NCBI GenBank assembly: GCA_018268855.1
Contig: JAFDVR010000002.1
Coordinates: forward strand, 265,392-329,391
Origin: Acidobacteriota bacterium
GTDB lineage: Bacteria; Acidobacteriota; Terriglobia; Terriglobales; Acidobacteriaceae
Direction: 5' to 3'
DNA: 64,000 bases
This document shows, piece after piece, positions 1-8,011 of the stretch. The notes beneath the pieces were generated by a model, which searched no databases, was not told where the DNA came from, and saw nothing but the letters and a program-made list of their open reading frames with translations. Numbering within the stretch: the stretch's first letter is position 1; each line of letters starts with the position of its first letter. The translations under genes were made by a program, and so were the position numbers.

Positions 1-44
1 GAATGGTCAACCACTATTTTATCTGTATAGAGTTGCCGGACGGA

Positions 45-788
45 TTAGACTGCGCCCTTTGAGCGCACAACACTCACAACGGTTTTAGCAAGAATTTTAA
101 TGTCGAGCCACAGACTCCATTCCTCAACATATTGGCGGTCTAACATAACCCGTTGATCGTAGCTCAGGCTGGATCGTCCAGAACACTGCCAAAGTCCGGT
201 GATGCCTGGCTGCGCCGCTACGTAATACGCGAAGTTTGCATGATACTTCTCTACCTCAGCGGCAACAATAGGGCGCGGCCCGACGAGACTCATACGCCCG
301 GTAAGTACATTCCATACCTGAGGAAGCTCGTCCAGGGAAGAACGCCGCAGGAAACGTCCTAACGGAGTCACACGGGGATCATTTTGCAGTTTATGCGAGC
401 GATTCCATTCTTCACGGATCTCTGGGTGCGAAGCCAGGTGCCGCTCCAGAACTTCGGCGGAGTTCACGCACATCGTGCGAAACTTCCACATAGAGAAAAA
501 TGCACCACCGCGGCCAATCCGCCTGTGGGAAAAGAAAATTGGTCCGGGAGAGGTCAGGGTGACCAGGCAGGCAATAATTGCGCCAACAGGGAGCAGCACA
601 ATAGCGATCATTAGGCCCAAAACTACATCCAAAATGCGTTTGGTAACGTTGTAATCGAAAGAGTTTACTGCCTCGAGTAAGTGGGTGCGAGAGCTCCCAG
701 CATAAACGGAAGCTTCGTAAGCGCCATCCAGAGCATAATCGCCCCCCAGATCACTTCTACTCTCCGGTGATTCGTTCAATAACGTCAT
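45..788 (-). CDS. Undecaprenyl-phosphate sugar phosphotransferase (WcaJ/WbaP catalytic type)
   Basis: This enzyme would transfer a sugar-1-phosphate from a nucleotide sugar to undecaprenyl phosphate at the inner membrane, the first step of exopolysaccharide or O-antigen repeat assembly. The 247-aa protein has a variable N-terminus of about 50 residues, one hydrophobic segment at about 53-77 ending in SPGP, and then the bacterial sugar-transferase domain. Family hallmarks are visible: WKFRTM (101-106), DPRVTPLGRFLR (137-148), SLDELPQ (151-157) and SLVGPRP (167-173). It is shorter than full WbaP/WcaJ proteins (about 460 aa), which carry four additional N-terminal membrane helices, so it is a minimal catalytic-domain form. 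The next gene in the same orientation, 239 bp upstream, is a heptose phosphatase, which fits a surface-glycan neighbourhood cut by the window edge. The sugar substrate cannot be read from sequence. Confidence 0.88.
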   Translation of the reverse strand: MTLLNESPESRSDLGGDYALDGAYEASVYAGSSRTHLLEAVNSFDYNVTKRILDVVLGLMIAIVLLPVGAIIACLVTLTSPGPIFFSHRRIGRGGAFFSMWKFRTMCVNSAEVLERHLASHPEIREEWNRSHKLQNDPRVTPLGRFLRRSSLDELPQVWNVLTGRMSLVGPRPIVAAEVEKYHANFAYYVAAQPGITGLWQCSGRSSLSYDQRVMLDRQYVEEWSLWLDIKILAKTVVSVVRSKGAV

Positions 789-1027
789 GCCATCCTGAAA
801 TCATGCTGTTGTTCAGTCCAGACCGGAGTGCCCGCTGCGTATGCGCAGTCAGTTCCCACCGTCATGCACTGAGACCCTCATACAGGCATGAAGTTGCGTG
901 CTGCTTTTTGGAACCTCTGGGAGAGTAATTGGTTCAGATGCGTTCTCCTCTAGTCTAAATGCCTGACGCGTTTGAAAGTCCTTAAAAAGCACCTAGTTTG
1001 ATAATGCTCACTCTTGTTTGATAAATT

Positions 1028-1603
1028 CTATTCTTTGCAATCGTTTTCAGCAAAAGAAAGCAGCGGAATGGCCTCTGTAAGCGTGTGAATAAGAATATGT
1101 CCCGGTTCGGATGGGCATTCTGCAGACCCGGTTCCTTTTAGGAGTACGCGCATCGGTACACCCGCATTGGCTGCCGCAGCAATATCCGAACACCGATCAC
1201 CGACCATCACTGACCGCGAAAGGTCCAGCCCATGCTCCCGTGCCGCCTTCAGCAGCATTCCCGGTTTTGGCTTGCGGCAATCCGTATCCTGCTTGTAATC
1301 GCCAATGCCATGCACCGGGTGATACGGCGAAAAATAAACCCCATCCACCACGCATCCACGCGAGGCCAACTCGCGGCACATCCAGTCCATCAGCGTATGA
1401 AACTGCTCTTCGGAGTAATATCCTCGTCCAATCCCCGACTGGTTCGTCACGATAATGATCGCGTAGCCGAGCGACCGTGCGTGCGCAATCAGCTCGAAAA
1501 TCCCTTCTACCCACCGCACGTCCTCAATTTTGTAGAGAAAGTCCGTATCGACATTCACAATGCCGTCGCGGTCTAGAAACAGGGCAGGTCGAAGAGAAGC
1601 CAT
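1028..1603 (-). CDS. gmhB: D-glycero-D-manno-heptose 1,7-bisphosphate 7-phosphatase (GmhB-like HAD)
   Basis: GmhB removes the 7-phosphate of D-glycero-D-manno-heptose 1,7-bisphosphate in the cytoplasm during synthesis of ADP- or GDP-heptose for LPS core or S-layer glycans. The 191-aa protein matches the family in length and shows HAD motif I (LFLDRDG, nucleophile Asp11 and acid Asp13), motif II (VTNQSGIGRG, 52-61), a Lys-containing motif (DCRKPKPGM, 108-116) and motif IV (GDRCSD, 135-140). The usual zinc loop (CPHHP and CxC) is mostly absent: the positions read SPYHP and TDC, leaving only one of four cysteine/histidine ligands. Zinc-less relatives exist in the family, so this is probably a subtype and not a defect. 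Whether the anomer is alpha or beta is not decidable from sequence. Confidence 0.85.
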   Translation of the reverse strand: MASLRPALFLDRDGIVNVDTDFLYKIEDVRWVEGIFELIAHARSLGYAIIIVTNQSGIGRGYYSEEQFHTLMDWMCRELASRGCVVDGVYFSPYHPVHGIGDYKQDTDCRKPKPGMLLKAAREHGLDLSRSVMVGDRCSDIAAAANAGVPMRVLLKGTGSAECPSEPGHILIHTLTEAIPLLSFAENDCKE

Positions 1604-1655
1604 CCCTCCCAGTGTACGTGCCCACGCATCTCACTTTATGGCAAAGGAGGGCAAC

Positions 1656-1856
1656 ATGAGCGAGCAGAAGACCCCAGGCGCAGGCGGCGCATACGGTGGA
1701 CAAAATGAAGGAGCGGAAGCCCGCAGTTCCAGGCCCGTTACTTCTCCGGTACCTGAGCGGAAAGATTCCGAGATCAACCCATCCTCGCCAAACAACATCA
1801 CCACAACCAGCCGCGACGGCGCCGAACGAAGCATCGAACGGGCCGACGAGCGCTAA
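1656..1856 (+). CDS. Small hydrophilic protein of unknown function (66 aa)
   Basis: I do not recognise this protein. The start at 1656 is supported by a near-consensus ribosome site AAAGGAGG at 1643-1650, five bases upstream of ATG. The 66-residue product is low in hydrophobic residues and rich in Ser, Pro, Gly, Glu and Arg, with no membrane segment, no cysteine and no signal peptide, so it is likely disordered. It lies divergently 52 bp from the heptose phosphatase gene. An in-frame extension upstream to about 1560 exists but would run into that gene's start region and lacks a ribosome site. The strong ribosome site is the main reason to believe it is translated. Confidence 0.55.
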   Translation: MSEQKTPGAGGAYGGQNEGAEARSSRPVTSPVPERKDSEINPSSPNNITTTSRDGAERSIERADER

Positions 1857-1862
1857 CACCTA

Positions 1863-1893
1863 TTGACAGTCGTACCGCTCCCATTGGTATAGT
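1863..1893 (+). promoter_or_regulatory. Candidate sigma70-type promoter of the MFS/kinase operon
   Basis: TTGACA at 1863-1868 and TATAGT at 1888-1893 are separated by 19 bp, longer than the usual 17. The -10 box has an extended TGG just before it, which can compensate for spacing. Transcription would start near 1900, upstream of the hairpin at 1923-1973 and of the permease gene at 2080. Confidence 0.5.
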
Positions 1894-1922
1894 CCAAAGC
1901 GTTAGCGGCTAGAGATCAGAGG

Positions 1923-1977
1923 GCCGCCCCGGCTGCGCTGCGCAGGTATTTAACACAGCGCAGCCGGGGCGGCTTTT
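1923..1977 (+). terminator. Leader terminator/attenuator hairpin before the MFS/kinase operon
   Basis: An 18-bp perfect GC-rich inverted repeat (1923-1940 and 1956-1973) encloses a 15-nt loop and is followed by TTTT at 1974-1977, the form of an intrinsic terminator on the + strand. It lies between a candidate promoter and the first gene of the operon, so it could act as an attenuator. A GlpP-type antiterminator gene at the far end of the operon makes regulated read-through plausible (inference). It could also simply terminate transcripts from the small upstream ORF. Confidence 0.65.
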
Positions 1978-2079
1978 CCTGTTTCAGGCGCATTTCGCAT
2001 GCGCATCCGCAAAATTTTGTACCCACACCGGCAGCCGGCTGTGGCAGTCCGTTCCCGAAAGGGAGGAGAAAAACACGTA

Positions 2080-3366
2080 ATGGCGAACGCTATGCCCGTA
2101 TCCTCGCGCGGCCCCGAAGTGCCAGTGACCGAGGGCAATTTCCTTGACCGCATCGGTATCCCATCGGTGCTCTTCTGGGGCTTCGTCGGCCTGCTGCTGT
2201 TCATGATCGGCGACGGTGTCGAGTCCGGCTACCTGGCTCCGTACCTCATGGATCTCCACTTCTCTGAACGGTCCGTGGGTGCCATTTTCACCTTCTATGG
2301 AGCAGCCGCTGCCGTGGCCGGCTGGCTCTCAGGGGCTCTCTCCGACGTATGGGGACCGCGCCGCGTCATCACCATCGGTCTCGTCATCTGGATCGCGTTT
2401 GAAGTCCTCTTCCTGACTGTCGGCGTGCGCACCGGCAGCTACACCAGCGTGCTGCTGACCTACGGCATCCGCGGTCTCGGCTTCCCACTCTTTGCCTACG
2501 GATTCCTCGTATGGATCACGGTCGCCGCGCCGAAGTATCGCCTCGCTTCGGCGATGGGCTGGTTCTGGTTCGCCTTCACCGGCGGACTCCCCACTCTCGG
2601 CTCGCAGGTCGCTAAATATTCCATCCCGCGCATCGGTGCTTACAACACACTCTGGCTCTCCACCGGTCTCGTGCTCATAGGCGGACTCATCATGCTCTTC
2701 GGCGTGCGTGAACAGCGTGGACGCCGCCGTTTGGTTGGCGATACGGACAATCCTATCGCCGCGCTACTGGGTTCGCTAAAGCTCGCCGTTCAGAAGCCAA
2801 AGACGCTCATCGCCTGCATCGTCCGCGCCATCAACACGGCTGCCGAATACGCGTTCTTCATCTTCTTCCCCGCGTTCTTCGAGCACAAGATCGGATTCAC
2901 GCAAGGCCAGTTCCTTACCTTGCTCAGTGCCGTTTTCCTGTCGAACATCATCTGGAACCTGCTCTTCGGCCTCATCGGTGACCGATTCGGCTGGCGCAAG
3001 ACCATCGCATACTGCGGCGGATTCGGTTGCGCCATTACCACGCTGGCCTTCTATTACGTGCCGGTCATGACGCACAGCTATCCGCTCACCATCGTTGTGG
3101 GCATGGCATACGGCGCAACACTTGCTGGATACGTGCCGCTCTCCGCACTTACCCCCATGTTGGCGCCCGACCATCGTGGTGAGGCGCTCTCGCTGCTGAG
3201 CCTCGGTGCATCGGCCGCCGGCCTGCTCGGCCCGGCCATCGTCACGCTCTTCTTCGATAGTGTCGGCGTCGTCGGCCTCATGTGGATCTTCGCCGTGCTC
3301 TACCTCATCAGCGGATTCATGGCGCTCACACTCACCAATCCAAACGACACCATGGCGAGCATCTAG
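2080..3366 (+). CDS. MFS permease, polyol/sugar type (RbtT/DalT/CsbX-like)
   Basis: A major facilitator of 428 aa with about 12 hydrophobic segments, probably importing a polyol or sugar by proton symport at the inner membrane. The N-terminal half (ESGYLAPYLMDL, then a loop GALSDVWGPRR of the MFS signature type) and the motif GIRGLGFPLFAYGFLVW resemble the ribitol/arabinitol permease family. ATG 2080 was chosen because GGGAGGAG sits at 2061-2068; an in-frame frame extends to 1999 without a ribosome site. It is the first gene of a five-gene operon, with the first kinase starting 4 bp after its stop. The substrate is presumably the compound phosphorylated by the downstream kinases, but this is inference from position. 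Confidence 0.82.
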   Translation: MANAMPVSSRGPEVPVTEGNFLDRIGIPSVLFWGFVGLLLFMIGDGVESGYLAPYLMDLHFSERSVGAIFTFYGAAAAVAGWLSGALSDVWGPRRVITIGLVIWIAFEVLFLTVGVRTGSYTSVLLTYGIRGLGFPLFAYGFLVWITVAAPKYRLASAMGWFWFAFTGGLPTLGSQVAKYSIPRIGAYNTLWLSTGLVLIGGLIMLFGVREQRGRRRLVGDTDNPIAALLGSLKLAVQKPKTLIACIVRAINTAAEYAFFIFFPAFFEHKIGFTQGQFLTLLSAVFLSNIIWNLLFGLIGDRFGWRKTIAYCGGFGCAITTLAFYYVPVMTHSYPLTIVVGMAYGATLAGYVPLSALTPMLAPDHRGEALSLLSLGASAAGLLGPAIVTLFFDSVGVVGLMWIFAVLYLISGFMALTLTNPNDTMASI

Positions 3367-3370
3367 AACC

Positions 3371-4852
3371 ATGGCGTGGATTGCAATCGATGCTGGAACC
3401 TCGGTCATCAAGGCCGTCGCCTTTGCAGATGACGGCCGCGAACTCACCCTCGCGCGTGAGAAGACCGAGGTGCTTCACCCGCAGCCAGACTGGTCCGAGC
3501 AGGACATGGATGGCGTCTGGTCTGCTGTCGTAAAAACCGTCACCGCAGTCGTTCCGCAGATCACGGAACAGGTGCGTGGAATCGTTGTTACCGCGCAAGG
3601 CGACGGTTCCTGGCTCGTGGACGAGCAGGGCCGTCCCACCGGAAATGCCATTCTCTGGAACGACGGCCGCGCAACCGAAGAGATCGAGCAGTGGACGGCA
3701 AGCGGCGCGATTGAACAGAGCTTCCGCATCAGCGGTTCTGTCAGCTACCCCGGCCTGCCTAACGCTATCTTCGCGTGGCTCGACAAGCACCAGCCAAACC
3801 GTATCGGCAACGCGCGCTGGACACTGACCTGCGGCGCATGGCTCTTCAGCAAAATGACAGGCCGCTTCGCCGCCGACCTCTCCGACGGCTCCAACCCATT
3901 CAGTGATGTAAAGCGCGGCGAATACTCACAGCAGATCGTCGCCCTCTATGGAGCAGAGAAGAACGCAAAGCTTCTGCCGCCGCTCGCCAAAGGTAAGGAT
4001 GTCGTAGCCCCGCTCACCGATCACGCAGCAAGCGAACTCGGCCTCAGCGCGGGCACGCCCATCGTTATGGCTCCGTACGACATCGTTTCCACGGCTTACG
4101 GCTCCGGCGCGTCGCAGCCCGGACAAGCCTGCGTCATCCTCGGCACCACCATCTGCGCGGAAGTCATCACAGCCTCGCTCGATCTCACCGGCGACCCTGC
4201 AGGCACTACCATCGCACTCTACGATGGCCTCCACCTGCGCGCCATGCCCACCCTCACAGGATGCGAAGCGCTCGATTGGACCGCCCGTCTGCTCGAAGTA
4301 GATGGCCTGCCTGCGCTCGGCGATCTCGCTGCCACCGCACCGCGCGGTAGCAACGGCATCTTCTTCTTGCCGTATCTTTCACCCGCAGGCGAGCGCGCTC
4401 CGTTTCTCAATCCCGACGCGCGCGGCAGCTTCCACGGCCTCACTCTCGGCGCATCACGCGCAGCATTAGCACGCTCGGTCTATGAAGGTCTGGCCTTCGT
4501 CGTGCGCGAGTGCCTCGCCACCGCAACGGCAGACAAACTTAGCGAAGTCCGCGTTTGCGGCGGCGGAGCGCGCAGCGATCTCTGGTGCCAGCTCATCGCA
4601 GACGCAACCGGCGTCACCGTCATCCGTCCGGCAGACAGCGAGATCGGCGCACGCGGCGCGCACCTCTTCGCCATGGCAATCACCGGCGAAACCAAAGACA
4701 TCACGGAAGGCGTGCAGAAACACGTCACCCACGCCACCACCTTCCGTCCCAACGCAGAAGCGCACGCGTTCTACACCCTGCGCTACGAAACATTCCTCAA
4801 GGTGCGCGAGACCGCAAACGCGCAATGGCAACTCTTAGCAGGAGCACGATGA
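3371..4852 (+). CDS. FGGY-family carbohydrate kinase (first of two)
   Basis: A 493-aa ATP-dependent kinase of the FGGY family, which phosphorylates sugars or polyols such as xylulose, ribulose, glycerol or erythritol. The N-terminal phosphate-1 motif IDAGTSVIKAV lies at residues 5-15, a middle segment GTTICAEV binds phosphate, and the C-terminal adenosine motif GGGARSDLWCQLIAD is near 395-410, as in xylulokinase-like proteins. It starts 4 bp after the permease stop and overlaps the second kinase by ATGA, so translation is probably coupled. Family knowledge does not let me assign a substrate. Because two different FGGY kinases sit side by side, at least one may act on an unusual substrate or a second intermediate. 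Confidence 0.85.
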   Translation: MAWIAIDAGTSVIKAVAFADDGRELTLAREKTEVLHPQPDWSEQDMDGVWSAVVKTVTAVVPQITEQVRGIVVTAQGDGSWLVDEQGRPTGNAILWNDGRATEEIEQWTASGAIEQSFRISGSVSYPGLPNAIFAWLDKHQPNRIGNARWTLTCGAWLFSKMTGRFAADLSDGSNPFSDVKRGEYSQQIVALYGAEKNAKLLPPLAKGKDVVAPLTDHAASELGLSAGTPIVMAPYDIVSTAYGSGASQPGQACVILGTTICAEVITASLDLTGDPAGTTIALYDGLHLRAMPTLTGCEALDWTARLLEVDGLPALGDLAATAPRGSNGIFFLPYLSPAGERAPFLNPDARGSFHGLTLGASRAALARSVYEGLAFVVRECLATATADKLSEVRVCGGGARSDLWCQLIADATGVTVIRPADSEIGARGAHLFAMAITGETKDITEGVQKHVTHATTFRPNAEAHAFYTLRYETFLKVRETANAQWQLLAGAR

Positions 4853-6315
4853 GCACCGCTGTATTTCTCGGAATCGATCTTGGCACGCAGAGCGTTCGCG
4901 TGATGGCTGTTACGGAAGAGGGCGCAATCGCCGCTGTCGCCACACAGCCGCTCACCAGCACACGCGACGGCGTTCGCCATGAGCAGGACCCCAGGTCCTG
5001 GTGGCAGGCTGTCGCCACTTGCTCGCGCAACGTCATGTCGCAGCTCGGCAACACGCGCGTGAAGGGCCTCGCCATCGACGCCACCTCGGGCACCATCCTC
5101 ATGATGCATCCGTACACGCTGGAGCCGCTCACCTCCGGCCTGATGTACGACGATGGCCGCGCGAAAGAAGAAGCCGCACTCTGCAACGAAGCCGGTGGCG
5201 CGCTGTGGAGCGAATTGAGCTACCGCATGCAGCCCTCATGGGCGCTGCCGAAGCTGCTTTGGCTCGAACGCCACGGCCACATCCCGTTCGGCGCAAAGCT
5301 CGCCCATCAGAACGACTTCATCAACGCGCAATTCGCAGGCGAAATGATCGCCGCCGACTCCAGCAACAGTCTAAAGACAGGCTTCGATCTCATCCGCATG
5401 CAGTGGCCGACGGATGTCATCGAAAAGCTGGAACTGCATCCGATGATCTTCCCGGAAGTCGTTCTCCCCGGCACAAAGATTGGCGAAGTCTGCCCCTACG
5501 CCGCAGAACAAACCGGCATCCCTATCGAGACACCTATCTTCGCTGGCATGACCGATGGCTGCGCCGCGCAGATCGCCTCCGGTGCAACTACCGTTGGCAG
5601 TTGGAACTCCGTCGTCGGCACCACGCTCGTGATGAAGGGCGTCACGCGCGAACTGCTGCACGACCCGCTCGGCGTCGTCTACTCGCACCGTTCGACAGAC
5701 GGCATGTGGCTCCCCGGCGGCGCATCCAGCACCGGCGCTGGCGTCATCACCAAAGAATTTCCCGGAGCCGACCTTGATGCGCTGAATGCAGCCGCCCTCC
5801 AGCAAGGCCCCACGCGCGCCGTCGTTTACCCGCTGGCAGGGCAGGGCGAACGCTATCCCTTCGCCGCTCCGGCAGCGCAAGGCTTTACACTCGGCGAGCC
5901 CGCTTCGACAGAAGAGAAGTACAACGCCACGCTGCAGGGCATCGCCTTCATCGAACGTCTCGCCTTCGACGCTCTGCGCCATATCGGCGCGCCCACGGAT
6001 GGTTCGTTCACCATCTCCGGCGGAGCAACCAAGAGCGCGGCACTCAACCAGATTCGAGCCGATGTGATGCAGCGCACTATCGGCGTGCCTGAAGTTACAG
6101 AGGGTGCGTTCGGCATGGCCGTGCTTGCCGCCGCGCATACCTCGTCCATTGCGGAAGCTACCAAACGCATGGTTCGCATCGAGCGCACCATCGAGCCCAA
6201 ACGCAGCTTTGCAGAATACGCGGACCAGTACATCGCTCTGGTAGATGAACTGGCCAAACGCGGCTGGCTGCCGCAGGATGTTGCCGACTTCGCACGCGCA
6301 GGAGCACGCGCATGA
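4849..6315 (+). CDS. FGGY-family carbohydrate kinase (second, D-ribulokinase-like)
   Basis: A 488-aa FGGY kinase. It begins with LGIDLGTQSVRVMAV (7-21), has IDATSGTILMM near 75-85, a substrate-side segment GMTDGCAAQIASGA, and the C-terminal GGATKSAALNQIRADV nucleotide motif. The pattern resembles D-ribulokinase-like or autoinducer-2-kinase-like members more than glycerol kinase. The start ATG overlaps the previous stop (ATGA at 4849-4852) and its own stop overlaps the next start (ATGA at 6312-6315). It is clearly divergent from the first kinase, so this is not a recent tandem duplication. Substrate unknown. Confidence 0.85.
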   Translation: MSTAVFLGIDLGTQSVRVMAVTEEGAIAAVATQPLTSTRDGVRHEQDPRSWWQAVATCSRNVMSQLGNTRVKGLAIDATSGTILMMHPYTLEPLTSGLMYDDGRAKEEAALCNEAGGALWSELSYRMQPSWALPKLLWLERHGHIPFGAKLAHQNDFINAQFAGEMIAADSSNSLKTGFDLIRMQWPTDVIEKLELHPMIFPEVVLPGTKIGEVCPYAAEQTGIPIETPIFAGMTDGCAAQIASGATTVGSWNSVVGTTLVMKGVTRELLHDPLGVVYSHRSTDGMWLPGGASSTGAGVITKEFPGADLDALNAAALQQGPTRAVVYPLAGQGERYPFAAPAAQGFTLGEPASTEEKYNATLQGIAFIERLAFDALRHIGAPTDGSFTISGGATKSAALNQIRADVMQRTIGVPEVTEGAFGMAVLAAAHTSSIAEATKRMVRIERTIEPKRSFAEYADQYIALVDELAKRGWLPQDVADFARAGARA

Positions 6316-6917
6316 GCCGCATCGTCCTCGTTCGCCACGGCCAGACCGTCTGGCACGCAGAAAACCGCTACGCCGGACGCACCGACGTCGCACTCACGCC
6401 CGAAGGCCACGCGCAGGCTGAGCGTCTCGCCGCATGGGCCGCCACCGCAAAGCTCACCGGCATCTGGTGTTCCACGCTCTCCCGCGCACGCCTCACGGCT
6501 GAGCCGTCCTCACGCGCCACAGGCCTCCCTCTACACGAAGATGATCGCATTATCGAAGTAGACTTCGGCCAGGGCGAGGGCCTTACCGATGCCGAGATGC
6601 AGGAGAAGTTTCCCGAAGCGCGCGCAGCCTTCAAACTCGATCCCGCAAAGCACTACCTGCCCGGCGGCGAAGATCCAGTCCTCGTAGCCCAGCGCGGCAT
6701 GGAAGGTCTCCAAGCCATCGCAGCCGCCACAGGCAGCGGACGCGCACTCGTCGTCTGCCACAACACCTTTATTCGCATCACGCTGTGCAAGCTGCTCGGC
6801 ATCCCGCTCGGCCGCTATCGCAGCGTCTTTCCAAAACTCGCAAACGGCACGCTGACCGAGATTGACCTCACGCCCGATAATGCGGCGCTTCTCTCGTTCA
6901 ACAGCCCGCTACTTTAA
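6312..6917 (+). CDS. Histidine phosphatase (phosphoglycerate-mutase superfamily)
   Basis: A 201-aa cytoplasmic phosphatase of the branch-1 histidine phosphatase superfamily. The catalytic RHGQT motif is at residues 8-12 (His9 as the phosphorylated nucleophile). The supporting motif CSTLSRARLTA follows, with acid Glu in DFGQGEG and the second histidine in VVCHNTFIR. Length and motifs fit a small-molecule phosphatase (CobC/YhfR/GpmB-like). It overlaps the upstream kinase by ATGA and is followed after 19 bp by a 2-hydroxyacid dehydrogenase. Its pairing with kinases suggests that it dephosphorylates a pathway intermediate or side product, which cannot be settled from sequence. Confidence 0.85.
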   Translation: MSRIVLVRHGQTVWHAENRYAGRTDVALTPEGHAQAERLAAWAATAKLTGIWCSTLSRARLTAEPSSRATGLPLHEDDRIIEVDFGQGEGLTDAEMQEKFPEARAAFKLDPAKHYLPGGEDPVLVAQRGMEGLQAIAAATGSGRALVVCHNTFIRITLCKLLGIPLGRYRSVFPKLANGTLTEIDLTPDNAALLSFNSPLL

Positions 6918-6936
6918 GGAGCAACAACCCCGGATT

Positions 6937-7962
6937 ATGGCTAAACAAAAACTACTCTGCATCGGTGATCACTTTATTTCTTCCTCCCTTATGAAGGCGA
7001 AGCTCGGCGCGCTCGCCGACCAGTTCGACATGGTCGAAGCCTCCACACCCTTCCCGCTCGAGCCCTTCCGCGACATCGCCGAAGTGCGCGAAGCCTCCGG
7101 CTCCGAAGAGCAGATGGCGGAAGTCCTCAAAGGCGTCTCCATCTGCATTGCGCATCACGCTCCGCTCACCAAGAAGGTGATGGAGCAGTGCCCCGACCTG
7201 AAGCTCTTCGTCGTCTGCCGTGGAGGCCCGGTCAACGTGAACGTGCCCGCCGCCACCGAGCACGGCATCACCATCGCCTACACGCCCGCACGCAACGCTG
7301 CCGCTACCGCCGAGCACACCATCGCGATGATCCTCTCCGCCCTGCGCAACATTCCGGCAACCGATGCAGCGATTCGCAGCGGCCAATGGGCAGGCGACTA
7401 CACGTACCAGACCGCAGGTTTTGAGCTGGAAACAGCCACCGCCGGTCTCATCGGATACGGGGCGATTGGCCGCATCGTCGCCCGTATTCTGCGCGCTTTC
7501 GGGGCAAAGGTGCTCGTTTATGACCCATTTGCCAAGATCGACCCAAGCGAAGGCGTGGAGCAGGTCTCCGACCTCAACAGCCTGCTCGACCGCGCGCAAG
7601 TCGTTTCCTTGCACGCCCGCGAAACCAAAGAATCCAAAGGAATTCTCGGCCGCAAGCAGATCGCGCGCCTCCAAAAAGGCTCTGTCGTCGTTAACTGCGC
7701 ACGCGGTTCGCTGATGGACTATGACGCCCTTGCCGACGCGCTCAAATCGGGCCATCTCTTTGCTGCTGCGGCAGATGTCTTCCCGCAGGAGCCGCTTCCG
7801 GCCGATTCGCCGCTGCTCCAGTTCCCAAACTTCATCATGACCCCGCACATTGCTGGTGGAACTAAGCAGGCGGCGGAGAAGGCGGCGACCATTGCTGCCG
7901 AGGAATTGAAGCTGTTTTTGGAAGGAAAACCGCTCAGATATTGCGCGAACCCCAAAAAGTAG
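6937..7962 (+). CDS. D-isomer specific 2-hydroxyacid dehydrogenase
   Basis: A 341-aa NAD(P)-dependent oxidoreductase of the SerA/D-lactate dehydrogenase family, oxidising or reducing a 2-hydroxyacid. The catalytic/substrate region CRGGPVNVN lies at about 94-102. The Rossmann loop is GLIGYGAIGRIVARIL, and the catalytic Arg is in NCARGSLMD. The Glu-containing segment DVFPQEPLP and the catalytic His in TPHIAGGT complete the set. It lacks the C-terminal ACT domain of long SerA proteins. The start at 6937 follows AAGGAG (6916-6921) at a rather long 15-nt spacing. As the last gene of the permease/kinase operon it points to a pathway passing through a sugar acid or phospho-hydroxyacid (inference). 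Confidence 0.85.
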   Translation: MAKQKLLCIGDHFISSSLMKAKLGALADQFDMVEASTPFPLEPFRDIAEVREASGSEEQMAEVLKGVSICIAHHAPLTKKVMEQCPDLKLFVVCRGGPVNVNVPAATEHGITIAYTPARNAAATAEHTIAMILSALRNIPATDAAIRSGQWAGDYTYQTAGFELETATAGLIGYGAIGRIVARILRAFGAKVLVYDPFAKIDPSEGVEQVSDLNSLLDRAQVVSLHARETKESKGILGRKQIARLQKGSVVVNCARGSLMDYDALADALKSGHLFAAAADVFPQEPLPADSPLLQFPNFIMTPHIAGGTKQAAEKAATIAAEELKLFLEGKPLRYCANPKK

Positions 7963-8011
7963 CGACAGAAAAACGACAAAATACCCCCAAGATGGGGCAA
8001 ATAAATGCAGG

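Noticed and set aside
7985..8004. CCCC/GGGG short stem between the convergent hydroxyacid dehydrogenase and GlpP-like genes
   Set aside because: Only four base pairs and no clear T-tract on either strand.
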